Shown here one piece after another: positions 51,398 to 60,261 of a DNA stretch of 64,000 nt; the stretch's first letter is position 1, and each line of letters begins with the position of its first letter. The DNA comes from Acholoe squamosa. Its lineage: Eukaryota > Annelida > Polychaeta > Phyllodocida > Polynoidae. Both the position numbers and the translations under genes were made by a program. A model generated the notes under the pieces. That model was not told where the DNA came from and ran no database searches. It worked only from the letters and a program-made list of their open reading frames with translations. The DNA is taken from positions 38,166,002 through 38,230,001 of the forward strand of contig OX439046.1 of assembly GCA_949317995.1 (NCBI GenBank), written 5' to 3'.

Positions 51398-52018
51398 ATG
51401 CCTTTGCCATCCTATTATTTCAATCAAGACTTAGGTTATTCTGATCAAGTCTTACAACAAATATCTGTACTGTTAGGTACAGACTGGATGAAACTAGGTA
51501 TTTATCTAGGCATACCTGATCACCGTTTAGAAAATATTTTTAAGTCTAAAAAACCAAGCGAAATGGCATTAGAAATGTTAAAAAAATGGTGGAGAAATGT
51601 TCCTCCTTACAAGAGATGGGAGGAACTAGAAACAAATTTTCTAGAAACTAGCAGAAGAGACTTAATAGAATTCACTCAAAAATATTTTGGCGAAAAATTA
51701 TTGGAAAATTACCATACTGATTCCACTGCTATATATCTTTTCTTGAGCAAATTGAGCGAAAAAATACCATCAGACTGGAAATATATCGCGATTTATTTAA
51801 ACATATCATATAAAGATATAAAAAATATTTCTTATGAACCTGAACGTGACTTAACTCAATATGCCTTCCAAGTGCTAAAAATGTGGCAAACATCTAAATA
51901 CAGTGCAACTCACCATCTCATAAAAGCTCTGTCTGACATGAACAGAAAAGATGGTTTGAAAATTATCTTCGATGAATTCGATAAAAGAACAGGAACTGAA
52001 CAAGCAGGCTTTAATTAA
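51398..52018 (+). CDS. Tandem death-domain protein, virus-encoded
   Basis: 206 residues, intact. Two copies of a death-fold pattern are visible. The first (about residues 8-75) has LLGTDWMKLGIYLGIPDHRL and MALEMLKKWW. The second (about 108-190) has KIPSDWKYIAIYLNISYKDI and QYAFQVLKMW followed by HHLIKALSDMNRKDG. The W-x-x-(L/I)-(A/G)-x-x-L core and the terminal LK-x-W are typical of death domains. No other domain, signal or anchor is seen. Death domains join apoptosis and innate immune complexes by homotypic contacts, so a decoy or adaptor that alters host signalling is a plausible role, by inference. The gene starts about 10 nt after the YR element, so its promoter is displaced. Confidence 0.72.
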   Translation: MPLPSYYFNQDLGYSDQVLQQISVLLGTDWMKLGIYLGIPDHRLENIFKSKKPSEMALEMLKKWWRNVPPYKRWEELETNFLETSRRDLIEFTQKYFGEKLLENYHTDSTAIYLFLSKLSEKIPSDWKYIAIYLNISYKDIKNISYEPERDLTQYAFQVLKMWQTSKYSATHHLIKALSDMNRKDGLKIIFDEFDKRTGTEQAGFN

Positions 52019-52826
52019 AATGTTAAAATATCTTTGTGATAAGCTTTAATAACTACAGTTAGTCATAACAATTTAATAGTTATAATATATTATCATGTTA
52101 TCTGATTATAAGATTGCTTTAGATATCTTGTGATAAGCTTAAATAACTATATATTATAACAAATAATACAGCAATAATAGTAACAACTGACATAGTTATA
52201 ATTTTTTTTCACATTGTCATCTAATCATAAGATTGCTTAAAATATCTTTATGATAACCTTAGATAACTGTATATCATAACTAGTGATATAACAGTTGTAA
52301 CAACTTACTATTATCATAATATAATATTGTTATCTGTTTATAACTGCTTTTAATATAGTTGTGATAAGCTGAGATTGTAATAACTTGATATAGTTATAAT
52401 TTTTTAATCACATTATCATCTAATCATAAGATTGCTTAAAATATCTTTATGATAACCTTAGATAACTGTATATCATAACTAGTGATATGACAATTGTAAC
52501 AACTTACTATTTTCATAACATAATATTGTTATCTGTTTATAACTGCTTTTAATATAGTTGTGATAAGCTGAGAACTAAATAACTATATATCATATAACAA
52601 GTGGTATAGCAATAATCATAAGTACTTAGTATTATACATACTATAGTTATAACATTATATTGTATTATCGCTTTAAATATCGCTGAAATAAGCTTAGATA
52701 ACTATATCATAACAAGTCATTAAGCAAGTCATAAGTACTTAGTATAGTTATAACTTCATATTATTACTGATATTAGTTATAACTTCATATTATTACTGAT
52801 ATCTTTATATATCAATATCAACAAAA
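52019..52826. repeat. AT-rich tandem repeat region with GATAA motifs
   Basis: A unit of about 200 bp recurs: CACATTGTCATCTAATCATAAG and CACATTATCATCTAATCATAAG lie at about 52,210 and 52,412. The shorter TGTGATAAGCTTAAATAACTATA unit recurs more often. The end (about 52,745-52,800) has a further duplication of TAGTTATAACTTCATATTATTACTGATAT. TTGTGATAA sites occur in it. It may be a replication, transcription-control or noncoding RNA region. Confidence 0.75.
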
Positions 52827-53441
52827 ATGGCATATTCACACGAGTCTTATTTTGTAACACTTACGGATAACAGAAATACAGCATTAATAACACCATGCAA
52901 AACTCCTGTTACCACACCCGATATAAATCCTATAAGTAAACCTGTGATATATTATATAAAAAATACAGAAAGAGCGATTGAACCAACAAGATCAACTAAA
53001 GAATCTGCAGGATTTGATTTATACAGTGCTTATGATTATATTATTCCTGCTAAAGAAAGAATGTTGGTGAAAACTGATTTAACGCTTGCTATACCTCCAG
53101 GATGCTATGGTCGCATAGCACCTAAATCAGGTCTTGCAGTTCATCATTTTATTGATGTTGGTGCAGGAGTAATAGATGGAGACTATAGAGGCACTGTTGC
53201 CGTCCTACTGTTCAATTTTTTCCCTCACCTTGAAGAAGTGTCTGTTCTTAATGTAACTGAAAGAAACAAAAGAGGATTCGGATCAGGGAAAGAAAAAACA
53301 ACTAATGAAACTGAAGAAAAACCAGTTGAAAAAATAGATGAAGAACCATCAAGAGAAAACCCTGTCAATGAAGAGGCTGCAGATGAAGAACAATTCTTCG
53401 ACGCAGTTGAAGAACAAGCCTATGAAGAAAAATCAAATTAA
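52827..53441 (+). CDS. dUTPase-like protein lacking motif 4, with acidic tail
   Basis: 204 residues. It has motif 1 (SAGFDLYSA, 60-68), motif 2 (PKSGLA, 99-104) and motif 3 (VGAGVIDGDYRG, 111-122, D117 present). After FNFF the sequence goes straight to VSVLNVTER. The motif 4 segment (usually G-D-R-I-A-Q-L) is missing, and a weak motif 5 (RGFGSG) follows. An acidic tail (VEEQAYEEKS) is nearly repeated just after the stop (53,461-53,507). It normally would cleave dUTP to dUMP and pyrophosphate. The missing segment makes activity doubtful. It has an N-terminal extension of about 40 residues. Confidence 0.8.
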   Translation: MAYSHESYFVTLTDNRNTALITPCKTPVTTPDINPISKPVIYYIKNTERAIEPTRSTKESAGFDLYSAYDYIIPAKERMLVKTDLTLAIPPGCYGRIAPKSGLAVHHFIDVGAGVIDGDYRGTVAVLLFNFFPHLEEVSVLNVTERNKRGFGSGKEKTTNETEEKPVEKIDEEPSRENPVNEEAADEEQFFDAVEEQAYEEKSN

Positions 53442-53650
53442 GAATCAGCAAAAGAAAAAACGAGTCGCTGCAGTTGAAGAACAAGCCTATGATGAAAAAT
53501 CGCATTAAAAATAAAAAATCAACATCATATAAACCAATAATAAAATCAATGAAATGCCCTCCATCTCTCGATGTGAAATTATCCCTAATAAAAAACTTAA
53601 ATAAAATCGAGTTATGTTTTTTATGCATACAATATAACAAACAAATATCC

Positions 53651-53659
53651 TTGGGATAA
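53651..53659 (+). promoter_or_regulatory. GATAA-type upstream motif, site 7
   Basis: TTGGGATAA lies about 61 nt before the ATG at 53721; a second copy follows. Confidence 0.45.
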
Positions 53660-53679
53660 ACTAAAAAATCACACAATCT

Positions 53680-53688
53680 CTGTGATAA
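53680..53688 (+). promoter_or_regulatory. GATAA-type upstream motif, site 8
   Basis: CTGTGATAA lies 32 nt before the ATG at 53721. Both copies are followed by AACTAAAAAA. Confidence 0.45.
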
Positions 53689-53720
53689 ACTAAAAAAAAT
53701 CATACAACCAAAAAAACATA

Positions 53721-53915
53721 ATGGACAACAAAGCAAAAGTAGATGAATGCTTGCTTTATATTTTACAAGATTCTGATTACAATGATCATTCACCTCGAAA
53801 TAATATTTTTCCATATGAAAACACTAAAATAATTACTTTTATTTTAAAAAATGAAACAGCAGAACTTTTTTTGAATAAATGGAAAAACGATGAAGTTCAA
53901 ACTTCTTCACTTTAA
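53721..53915 (+). CDS. Small viral protein, unknown
   Basis: 64 residues, with no recognised domain. The two upstream motif copies support it as an expressed gene. Confidence 0.4.
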   Translation: MDNKAKVDECLLYILQDSDYNDHSPRNNIFPYENTKIITFILKNETAELFLNKWKNDEVQTSSL

Positions 53916-53948
53916 ACGAAGTAATAAAAAACTAAATTAATCAATGTC

Positions 53949-54311
53949 ATGTATTACACAGATCACTTTGGAGTTAAATGGCAAACCCGAGATAATTCAA
54001 GATACAGCAAGATTTCAATAATATTCCATGGAAATAGTCGTATCAATGAAACTACTACAGTACTTAAGTCTAAGGAATATAAAAATTTTATCCAGTCATT
54101 GAAATCTGTGAATATACTATTTTTAGATCAAACAATCACTTTCAGAAGTCAATTTCAAAGTATACTAGAACACATATGTAACTCATTCTCTGCCACTCTG
54201 TTCATAAATGATGACTTAATTCTTTATTTTCCCGGCTGGAGACATATAAATGAATCAATACCAGCAGAAATTTATGATTTAGATCGTCTTTGGTATCCTC
54301 TCTCTGTGTAA
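53949..54311 (+). CDS. Small viral protein, unknown
   Basis: 120 residues, mixed helix and strand pattern (SKISIIFHGNSRINE, SVNILFLDQTITF, ATLFINDDLILYFPGW). No family was recognised and no signal peptide is seen. It lies 33 nt after the previous gene. Confidence 0.45.
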   Translation: MYYTDHFGVKWQTRDNSRYSKISIIFHGNSRINETTTVLKSKEYKNFIQSLKSVNILFLDQTITFRSQFQSILEHICNSFSATLFINDDLILYFPGWRHINESIPAEIYDLDRLWYPLSV

Positions 54312-54410
54312 CACGGTTGCTAAGGTATGCGCTACAAATCAAGTAAACACTCGTTACTAAGTGTAGCTATGACAACATAACGTAGCAACATAATTCATTG
54401 CGTCAAAAAA

Positions 54411-54941
54411 ATGGCTGACAACGAAACTATAATGAATAATATTGAATCATCAACCTCAGAAGATTCAGAAGAAAGTCATCATCGGTATGAAACCAATTTC
54501 ACAGTGCGAGCACATAGTTACACGGATCAAGGAGAAGTGAAAACGTGTTTGCGAGGATGTTATAACATTTCCTACAATCTCGATTTAGTTGTTATGTACG
54601 ATGACGTGCCGCACGAAGATAACACACTCGTATACTTGGATGTAAAAGAAGAACAAAATATCGAAATTTTCGAAGAAGAATGGACAGAACTCTCATCTAA
54701 AATGGATCAAATAAAACATCTGTTTAGTTTGAACGTTAACATGAACTCTAAAATTGAAATAGAAGGTTTCACTATCACCAAATTAAACTGGGATACGTTA
54801 CTGTTCGCATCAAAAAACATTGAAAGCCACTTCATGTTAAAACCAAATCAGTTAGATAAACTGAATACTGCGATGGAAGACATTCAAGACAAAGAACTTT
54901 TTGACTATCTTGATATACTGTACATTTTAGAAGAAGAATAA
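54411..54941 (+). CDS. Acidic viral protein, unknown
   Basis: 176 residues, acidic, with a disordered N-terminus (SSTSEDSEESHH), then alternating strands (NFTVRAHSYTDQG, LDLVVMYDDV, LVYLDVKEEQN) and helices (WTELSSKMDQIKHLF). Its codon use is less AT-rich than that of the neighbouring genes. No family was recognised. Confidence 0.5.
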   Translation: MADNETIMNNIESSTSEDSEESHHRYETNFTVRAHSYTDQGEVKTCLRGCYNISYNLDLVVMYDDVPHEDNTLVYLDVKEEQNIEIFEEEWTELSSKMDQIKHLFSLNVNMNSKIEIEGFTITKLNWDTLLFASKNIESHFMLKPNQLDKLNTAMEDIQDKELFDYLDILYILEEE

Positions 54942-55052
54942 GAAAAACAGAATCCTAAAGGTAAAACACACTTCTTAATGTCTCTGTGAATGATATAAAT
55001 GTCTCTGTGAATGCACACTTCTTAATAGTCTTAAAGTACAGTCAATAAAAAA

Positions 55053-55523
55053 ATGGGAAACAAACCTGTTTTAGGATATACTAGATATGATTCTAATACA
55101 TTTCCTCTAAGTAAAGAAAAAACTAACGCTGTAGGATTTAATTTATATAGTGCTTTCAGTTATATAATTCCAGCCAAAGAAAAATGTTTAATTGAAACAG
55201 GCATCAAAGTTGCTGTCCCTACTGGGTATTATGCACGTATAGCACCATTAAGTGGGCATAGGTTTAAGTATACGGATGTTAAGGCAGGAATCATAGACAA
55301 TGATTACAGAGGACAAATTCATATCCTTTTTTTAAATTTTGGTGAAAAAGAATATAAAATAAATTGTGGAGATCCGATTGCACAACTTGTGTTGGAAAAA
55401 ATATATAATATTACATTAAAAGAATCTAACAAACTCAAAGATACTCCTTATTCGAAAATATGTTTCCAATTAAGACACAGCAAAATATATGAACAATGGC
55501 GTAAAGAAACACATATGTCCTAA
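55053..55523 (+). CDS. Second dUTPase-like protein, degenerate
   Basis: 156 residues. Motif 1 is VGFNLYSA, with Asn (N30) where active enzymes have Asp. Motif 2 is PLSGHR, without the usual Arg or Lys before Ser. Motif 3 (KAGIIDNDYRG) keeps the catalytic Asp. Motif 4 (GDPIAQLVLEKI) is present. The Gly-rich motif 5 is absent and replaced by a basic tail (QLRHSKIYEQWRKE). It complements the first copy, which lacks motif 4, but neither looks like a normal catalytic trimer subunit. A signalling or decoy role, as for some viral dUTPases, is an inference. Confidence 0.78.
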   Translation: MGNKPVLGYTRYDSNTFPLSKEKTNAVGFNLYSAFSYIIPAKEKCLIETGIKVAVPTGYYARIAPLSGHRFKYTDVKAGIIDNDYRGQIHILFLNFGEKEYKINCGDPIAQLVLEKIYNITLKESNKLKDTPYSKICFQLRHSKIYEQWRKETHMS

Positions 55524-56531
55524 TGATATGATTTTATAATAATACTTAACTCTGTTCTATTACATTATTATAATAAAATGTATTATATCCAAACAACTTG
55601 TTTCATTTCATTTTTATTTTTACGTTTCATTTCATTTTTATTTTTACTTATAGTCAGCATAATACTTCAATCAAAGTGTCAAATGATCTGTACATCACAT
55701 ATTTTATTTATCATCGTAATACAAGAATTGCTTTAAATCCAATAAAATGAAAATCTATCGTTTCAATTGTAAACTAACGCTGTAAATTCCTCTAATAACT
55801 CAGCAAATATTCTTTGCTGATATCAATGAAATATATCAAAAAATAGAGGAGAAAAAACTCTGTCCCTAAATCACTCAAACTGTTGAAAAAAATCTATATC
55901 CTCTTAAACTGAATGTCTATTTGTTCATAGACTTAAAGGTGTAACACCACATTTATGATTTCACTGCTGAGGTGGAGTATATAAGGAACGCAATATCTAG
56001 GGTTAATTGGAGAGGTCCGGCCCTCATGTCACGAACCTCCACGCCTGTAGCAAACACAGGTTCACCCTCTGACCTTACATATAGAAGTATAATAAAACGG
56101 GAAGCCTCACCGGAAGCGGGACTGACCTCGTGTTCTATATGTAAGGTCAGAGGGTGAACCTGCGTTTGCTGGTTCCCCCAATTTTCTACCTGTGCATTGG
56201 CACCCCAGGTGGACAAAGGAGACTTGGGACAAGAGCTGGTTACTGAGGTACCCATCTTTGATCCTAGGCCCTTCACTGGTGGCAAAGGAGAGTTGGGACT
56301 AGAGCCTTCACTCCCTCTTTACCCCCCTTATCTATGAAACCTCCCCCGCCTCCGACGGCAGTGGACCTAGAGTCTGTCTGTTCGTCTGCTGTTTTCACGC
56401 ACTGACGTGACTGCTTTTATCAAGAAATCTCTATAATTATTCACTTTCAATCCACCCATTCTTCTTTTCTCTCGACCCTGCATGTATTTCTATCTGAATT
56501 TGTCATCTATTTAAGAGGAAAGAAATAATAA
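55524..56531. other. Noncoding flank to the right of the virus, with hairpin repeat
   Basis: It starts AT-rich, with a duplicated CATTTCATTTTTATTTTTAC unit near 55,600-55,640, and becomes more GC-balanced after 55,970. No gene was recognised. The viral right end probably lies in the AT-rich part. Confidence 0.5.
56050..56169. repeat. Inverted repeat, 35-bp arms with one mismatch
   Basis: 56050-56084 and 56135-56169 are reverse complements apart from one base (arms start GCAAACACAGG / end CCTGCGTTTGC), with a 50-bp loop. It can form a hairpin or be a small transposon remnant. Confidence 0.85.
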
Positions 56532-56910
56532 GGCCACACCAAATTAAAACATTGGTCTATGGATTTCCCGCACCTGATTTTCCTAAATGGAAATTTTATT
56601 TTTATTTGAAAAATATTTTGTCTATGGATTCCGCCCGCATCACTTTCTAGAAAATTGAATTTTTTTTTTTTGCAAAGTCCTTACAGTGTCAACCAATAAA
56701 GGTACAGAAACAGCAGACCACTCATTGGATAGGTAAAGGTCTCCAGATTTGCAAAAAAAAAAAAAAAAATCATCACCCTCCTCACTTCTTTGATACTGAA
56801 AATTCATAGACAAATAAAATTTTTTAGAAAAATAAAATAAAAATTTCGCCCTCCCGCTCCAGTTTTCAAAAATGAAAATCCATAGACCAATTATTTTATT
56901 TGGTGTGGCC
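56532..56910. mobile_element. PIF/Harbinger-like MITE, 379 bp
   Basis: Terminal inverted repeats of about 40 bp start GGCCACACCAAATTAAAAC and end in the reverse complement, with a few mismatches. A TAA target duplication flanks both sides (56529-56531 and 56911-56913), which is the TWA preference of PIF/Harbinger elements. No transposase is encoded. Inner copies of TCTATGGATT recur. Confidence 0.7.
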
Positions 56911-56913
56911 TAA

Positions 56914-57640
56914 CAGGTATTTGACAGCCTGATAGTTGGTTTTGGGCCGAAGTGTCAGTCTCACTTTATGCTCATTGAGGCAGTCCCACGGTGCATCATT
57001 ATCGTGAATATGGCTTAACTGAGGGGTCGGCAAAAGCAAACTTTCCCGCGCCACGATCACAGCCAATCTCCGGTCGGCAGAAATTTCGCTCCGGGCACTC
57101 ACTGTATCTCTGCGCGAACCTTCCTCATCACTCGACTAGGGACCAAATCTGTCCATTACGCGTGGAAATTGATATATAAATAAAATGATGTCAGATATCA
57201 TTTGAAACGATCAAGAAGAGATGAGTAAAAGAAAACATTGAATTCAAAAGCTACAGGTAACCGATCTAAGTGTGGAAGTTGAGGCATTTAGGGAGGACTA
57301 TATTTTGTGGTGTACGCAGTTAACAAAGCTGTGCGGCACCCTCGAAATAAGACACGGGAAAATCCCGTGAACGACTGGTGAATCTGTGAGCACATATTCT
57401 CGGGAAGATCCTGGGAATAGTACCTACAATCCCGTGAATTACCCTGATATTCCCCAGTTTTTAACAGGGCCCTCTAGTGAGATTTATACACATAAGTCTG
57501 ATTCTTCAGCATAAAGTGAAGATGCCAGAGTCCACCAGGGGCCTCTGTGTGAGCATGGAATCCTGGTTTGGTCCAAAGAACAGAGAGAGGGAGTGAGATG
57601 GAAAGAAATGAGAGGGCAAGAGAGGCACAGAGAGAGCAAG
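56914..57640. other. Noncoding, no gene seen
   Basis: Mixed-composition sequence with no credible gene. Around 57,360-57,440 short CGGGA/TCCCG inverted motifs recur (CGGGAAAATCCCGTGAA). Confidence 0.4.
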
Positions 57641-57654
57641 GGAGATAGATATAA

Positions 57655-57705
<51 letters not shown>

Positions 57706-57795
57706 GAGGGAGAGAGAAAGGGAGAGGGAAACGGGAGAAAGAGAGGAAGGCAATAGAGGGAGGGAAGAGAGAGAAAGAGAGCAAAATAGAAAGAG
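57641..57795. repeat. GA-rich simple repeat
   Basis: An imperfect (GA)n tract with GGGAGAGA variants. It yields long artefactual open frames on both strands. Confidence 0.9.
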
Positions 57796-59924
57796 AGTGA
57801 GGCAGAAAAGAAATAGGGGGGAGCCTTTCCCCCCAAAAAAAAGGAAAATTGATTGACTTAAGCTACTGACAAAATTGATACATAAAGTTGATTGAATCAT
57901 AATATAATGTGTCCCATTCTAATATGTGTGTGGTGCACATATGTATGGGCACTGACACATTCATCTGTGAAGATGTGTAATGTAGTTCTCGCCATGAATA
58001 TGACCTCAGTTGTCGAAATGGCGTTAAACATTTATTACTCACTCACTCTCCCGTTCTAATAATTATGACCCTTATTGATATCTCACTAAATGTGCATGTT
58101 TGCTAGACATGTCTTGAACAGAGTTAAACCCTTTAAGGGCTAACCCTAATGCATTAATGCATTTTGGTTGTCATGATGCATTAATGCAGCCAGGGCTACA
58201 TTCAAGCATCATGCTTACGCTTTGGGAAGATCAGCATGATGCCCCAATGAAGTGCTGGCAAGCAGACTCCCCAAGTCTTCATCGGTAAAACATGCCAGCC
58301 AATGGGCACGTTACACTACTGCATCAGCAGACCTTAAAGAGTTAGCATTTAGAGGCCTGGCAAATAGGCACTCAATGATTATAGGGCATGCTAAGTTGTT
58401 TACGGGCACTAAGTAAAGAGTCAGCTAAATTTAGACTGTCAAGGTTGTAGGGTGCAGGCAAACCACCTGTGGTACACACTTACAGAACAGGTCATTTTAG
58501 TCAGATGGGGAGGGGGATTTCTGGGGCATAAATGGGTGAATGTAAAAGCATATCTAAACTCAGCCTCCCATGAAAAATATACTGGCATCATTTAACACTG
58601 TCTGTGCTGTCTACTTAACCGTGTAAAAGCGCCCAAAATCTCACTGTGCCTTATTCACTGTACTAAATAAATACCCAGACATTTGGTTTGGTCTTTACCC
58701 CTGGTCCATATCCAAGACAGGTACTTATGGAATTTTAGTGCTGAAGAGTTATTTTAACACCTCCCCACCCCCACTAACCACTGGTACTTATATGAGACCA
58801 GCAATCATTGCTGAGTGTCAAGAATTAATCTTCTCAAAAATGAGCATCAAGATACTCACATGGAAAACTTTTCTGACTCTCTTTTGTGTCATTTTTGGGG
58901 GAAAATATTTGGGGAAATTTACACCAGACTTCCTTCATATGGGATGCATGCCATAGTTCCATCCATTGAAAATACACTGTAACAGGTTTATGCCTAGGTC
59001 CATCACACCTCATGTATAGACTCACTATGAACTATGTGATATTTAATGGACTTTACCTATGTGATATTTAATGGACTATTAACACATAAATACCATGTTA
59101 TGACATGTGTCCGTCGAGAACATATTTGAGTATGATTTGAAAAATGAATGTGACATATCAGATGGAAATAGAACCACCCCTGTGCCCCCTCACCCCCTGC
59201 TGATACCTACTGAGCACTCCCAAACACCAACAGGACCAACCAGTTTGGGCTACACTGCCCCACCTCAGCTGTCATTTCCACCTGGCTCACCTACACACAA
59301 GACCTGTCTTCAAAAACTGAGGGTAACAGTGGGTAAGCATAAATTTGCCATTTTTCACCATTTTCTATTCATTATGACATGCAAAGGTCACCATTTTCTT
59401 GCTGCTCTATTCATAAGGGCACTTACAATCCTAAATAGGAAATGGCACTAGTATCTCAATATTACCAATGCCATTGTACCTTGTTGTGTGCAATATTCAT
59501 GAATGCTAATTCAAGCACTTTACCAGCATTTGCAATGATCTATAAAAGAAATCCTAAGTACTTGACTGGATCTTTATTTGCAATAATATGTGATATTGTA
59601 CATCTGAAGGCATGATTGCAAACCTATACATGTAATTGTGTGGCCACTGGCTGTGTTCAGAAATAGCCCTCCTTATTGCAGCTGCATACTACTACTATAC
59701 TAAGTGTGAGAGGCAGTCAGACCCTTTCCCAATCCAGGTCATAGTGGGCCAACCTTGTGTACTGATTACCTTACCTCTTATACAGTGTACCCATTCCCAG
59801 CCAGCCTAATTTGGGTAACTCACACAAGCACCTACCAGAAGGTGACTTTACTTGAATGCAGGGTTGTTGTAGATTGCAACACTCATGGTCAGATTCCCCT
59901 TCTGTCCCAGTATATTTACATGTC
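57796..59924. other. Noncoding single-copy-looking DNA, no gene seen
   Basis: No credible gene or known element was recognised. At about 58,140-58,190 GCATTAATGC palindromes recur. At 59,028-59,077 a 25-bp unit ATGTGATATTTAATGGACTTTACC is duplicated. Confidence 0.4.
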
Positions 59925-60258
59925 TGTATATGTGTCCATACTCACATCCATCTATGTATACATTCCCTTTTATCCACATACACTCACATGCCTCATGTCC
60001 ACATGCACCCCCTCACACATCCACATCCTCTCTATGTCCACATCCCCTCTAAGTGCACACACACCTCCCTCTATATACACACCCACCTCCCTCTGTGTCC
60101 ACACCCACATCCCTCTATGTCCACACCCCCCTCTCTCTGTGTCCACACTTAACTCCCTATATGTCCACACCCCCTCTCTCTGTGTCCACACTTAACTCCC
60201 TATATGTCCACACTTAACTCCCTATATGTCCACACCCATCTACCTCTGTGTCCACACA
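59925..60258. repeat. TC-rich minisatellite, left block
   Basis: Units of about 20 bp such as CTCCCTCTATGTCCACACCC repeat with variation. The same unit, in the same orientation, forms the block at 63322-64000. Confidence 0.9.
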
Positions 60259-60261
60259 CAC

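Larger units (their letters stand above)
53442..53720. other. Short gap with duplicated gene tail and two upstream motifs
   Basis: A near-copy of the dUTPase tail (AVEEQAYDEKSH) lies at about 53,470-53,507, out of the main frame. Two motif copies follow before the next gene. Confidence 0.5.
26000..55523 (+). mobile_element. Endogenous Polinton/Maverick (adintovirus-like) DNA virus, broken copy
   Basis: All viral genes run on the plus strand. The diagnostic set is protein-primed PolB, retroviral-type integrase, A32-like ATPase, adenain-like protease, double-jelly-roll capsid protein and small pX/pVI-like virion proteins. The AT-rich coding composition differs sharply from the GC-richer retrotransposons around it. 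Removing the YR element (5.2 kb) and the LINE (1.7 kb) leaves about 22-23 kb, in the usual Polinton/adintovirus size range. The boundaries are approximate, because no terminal inverted repeats or 6-bp target duplication were found. The many lesions mean it is an endogenised copy, not a live genome. Confidence 0.88.

Noticed and set aside
57474-57900. Several open frames over the GA repeat
   Set aside because: Low-complexity translations of a simple repeat (Glu/Arg or Ser/Leu runs).
59755-60195. Open frames in the left TC minisatellite
   Set aside because: Repeat translations with His/Pro/Ser/Thr periodicity; no start context.
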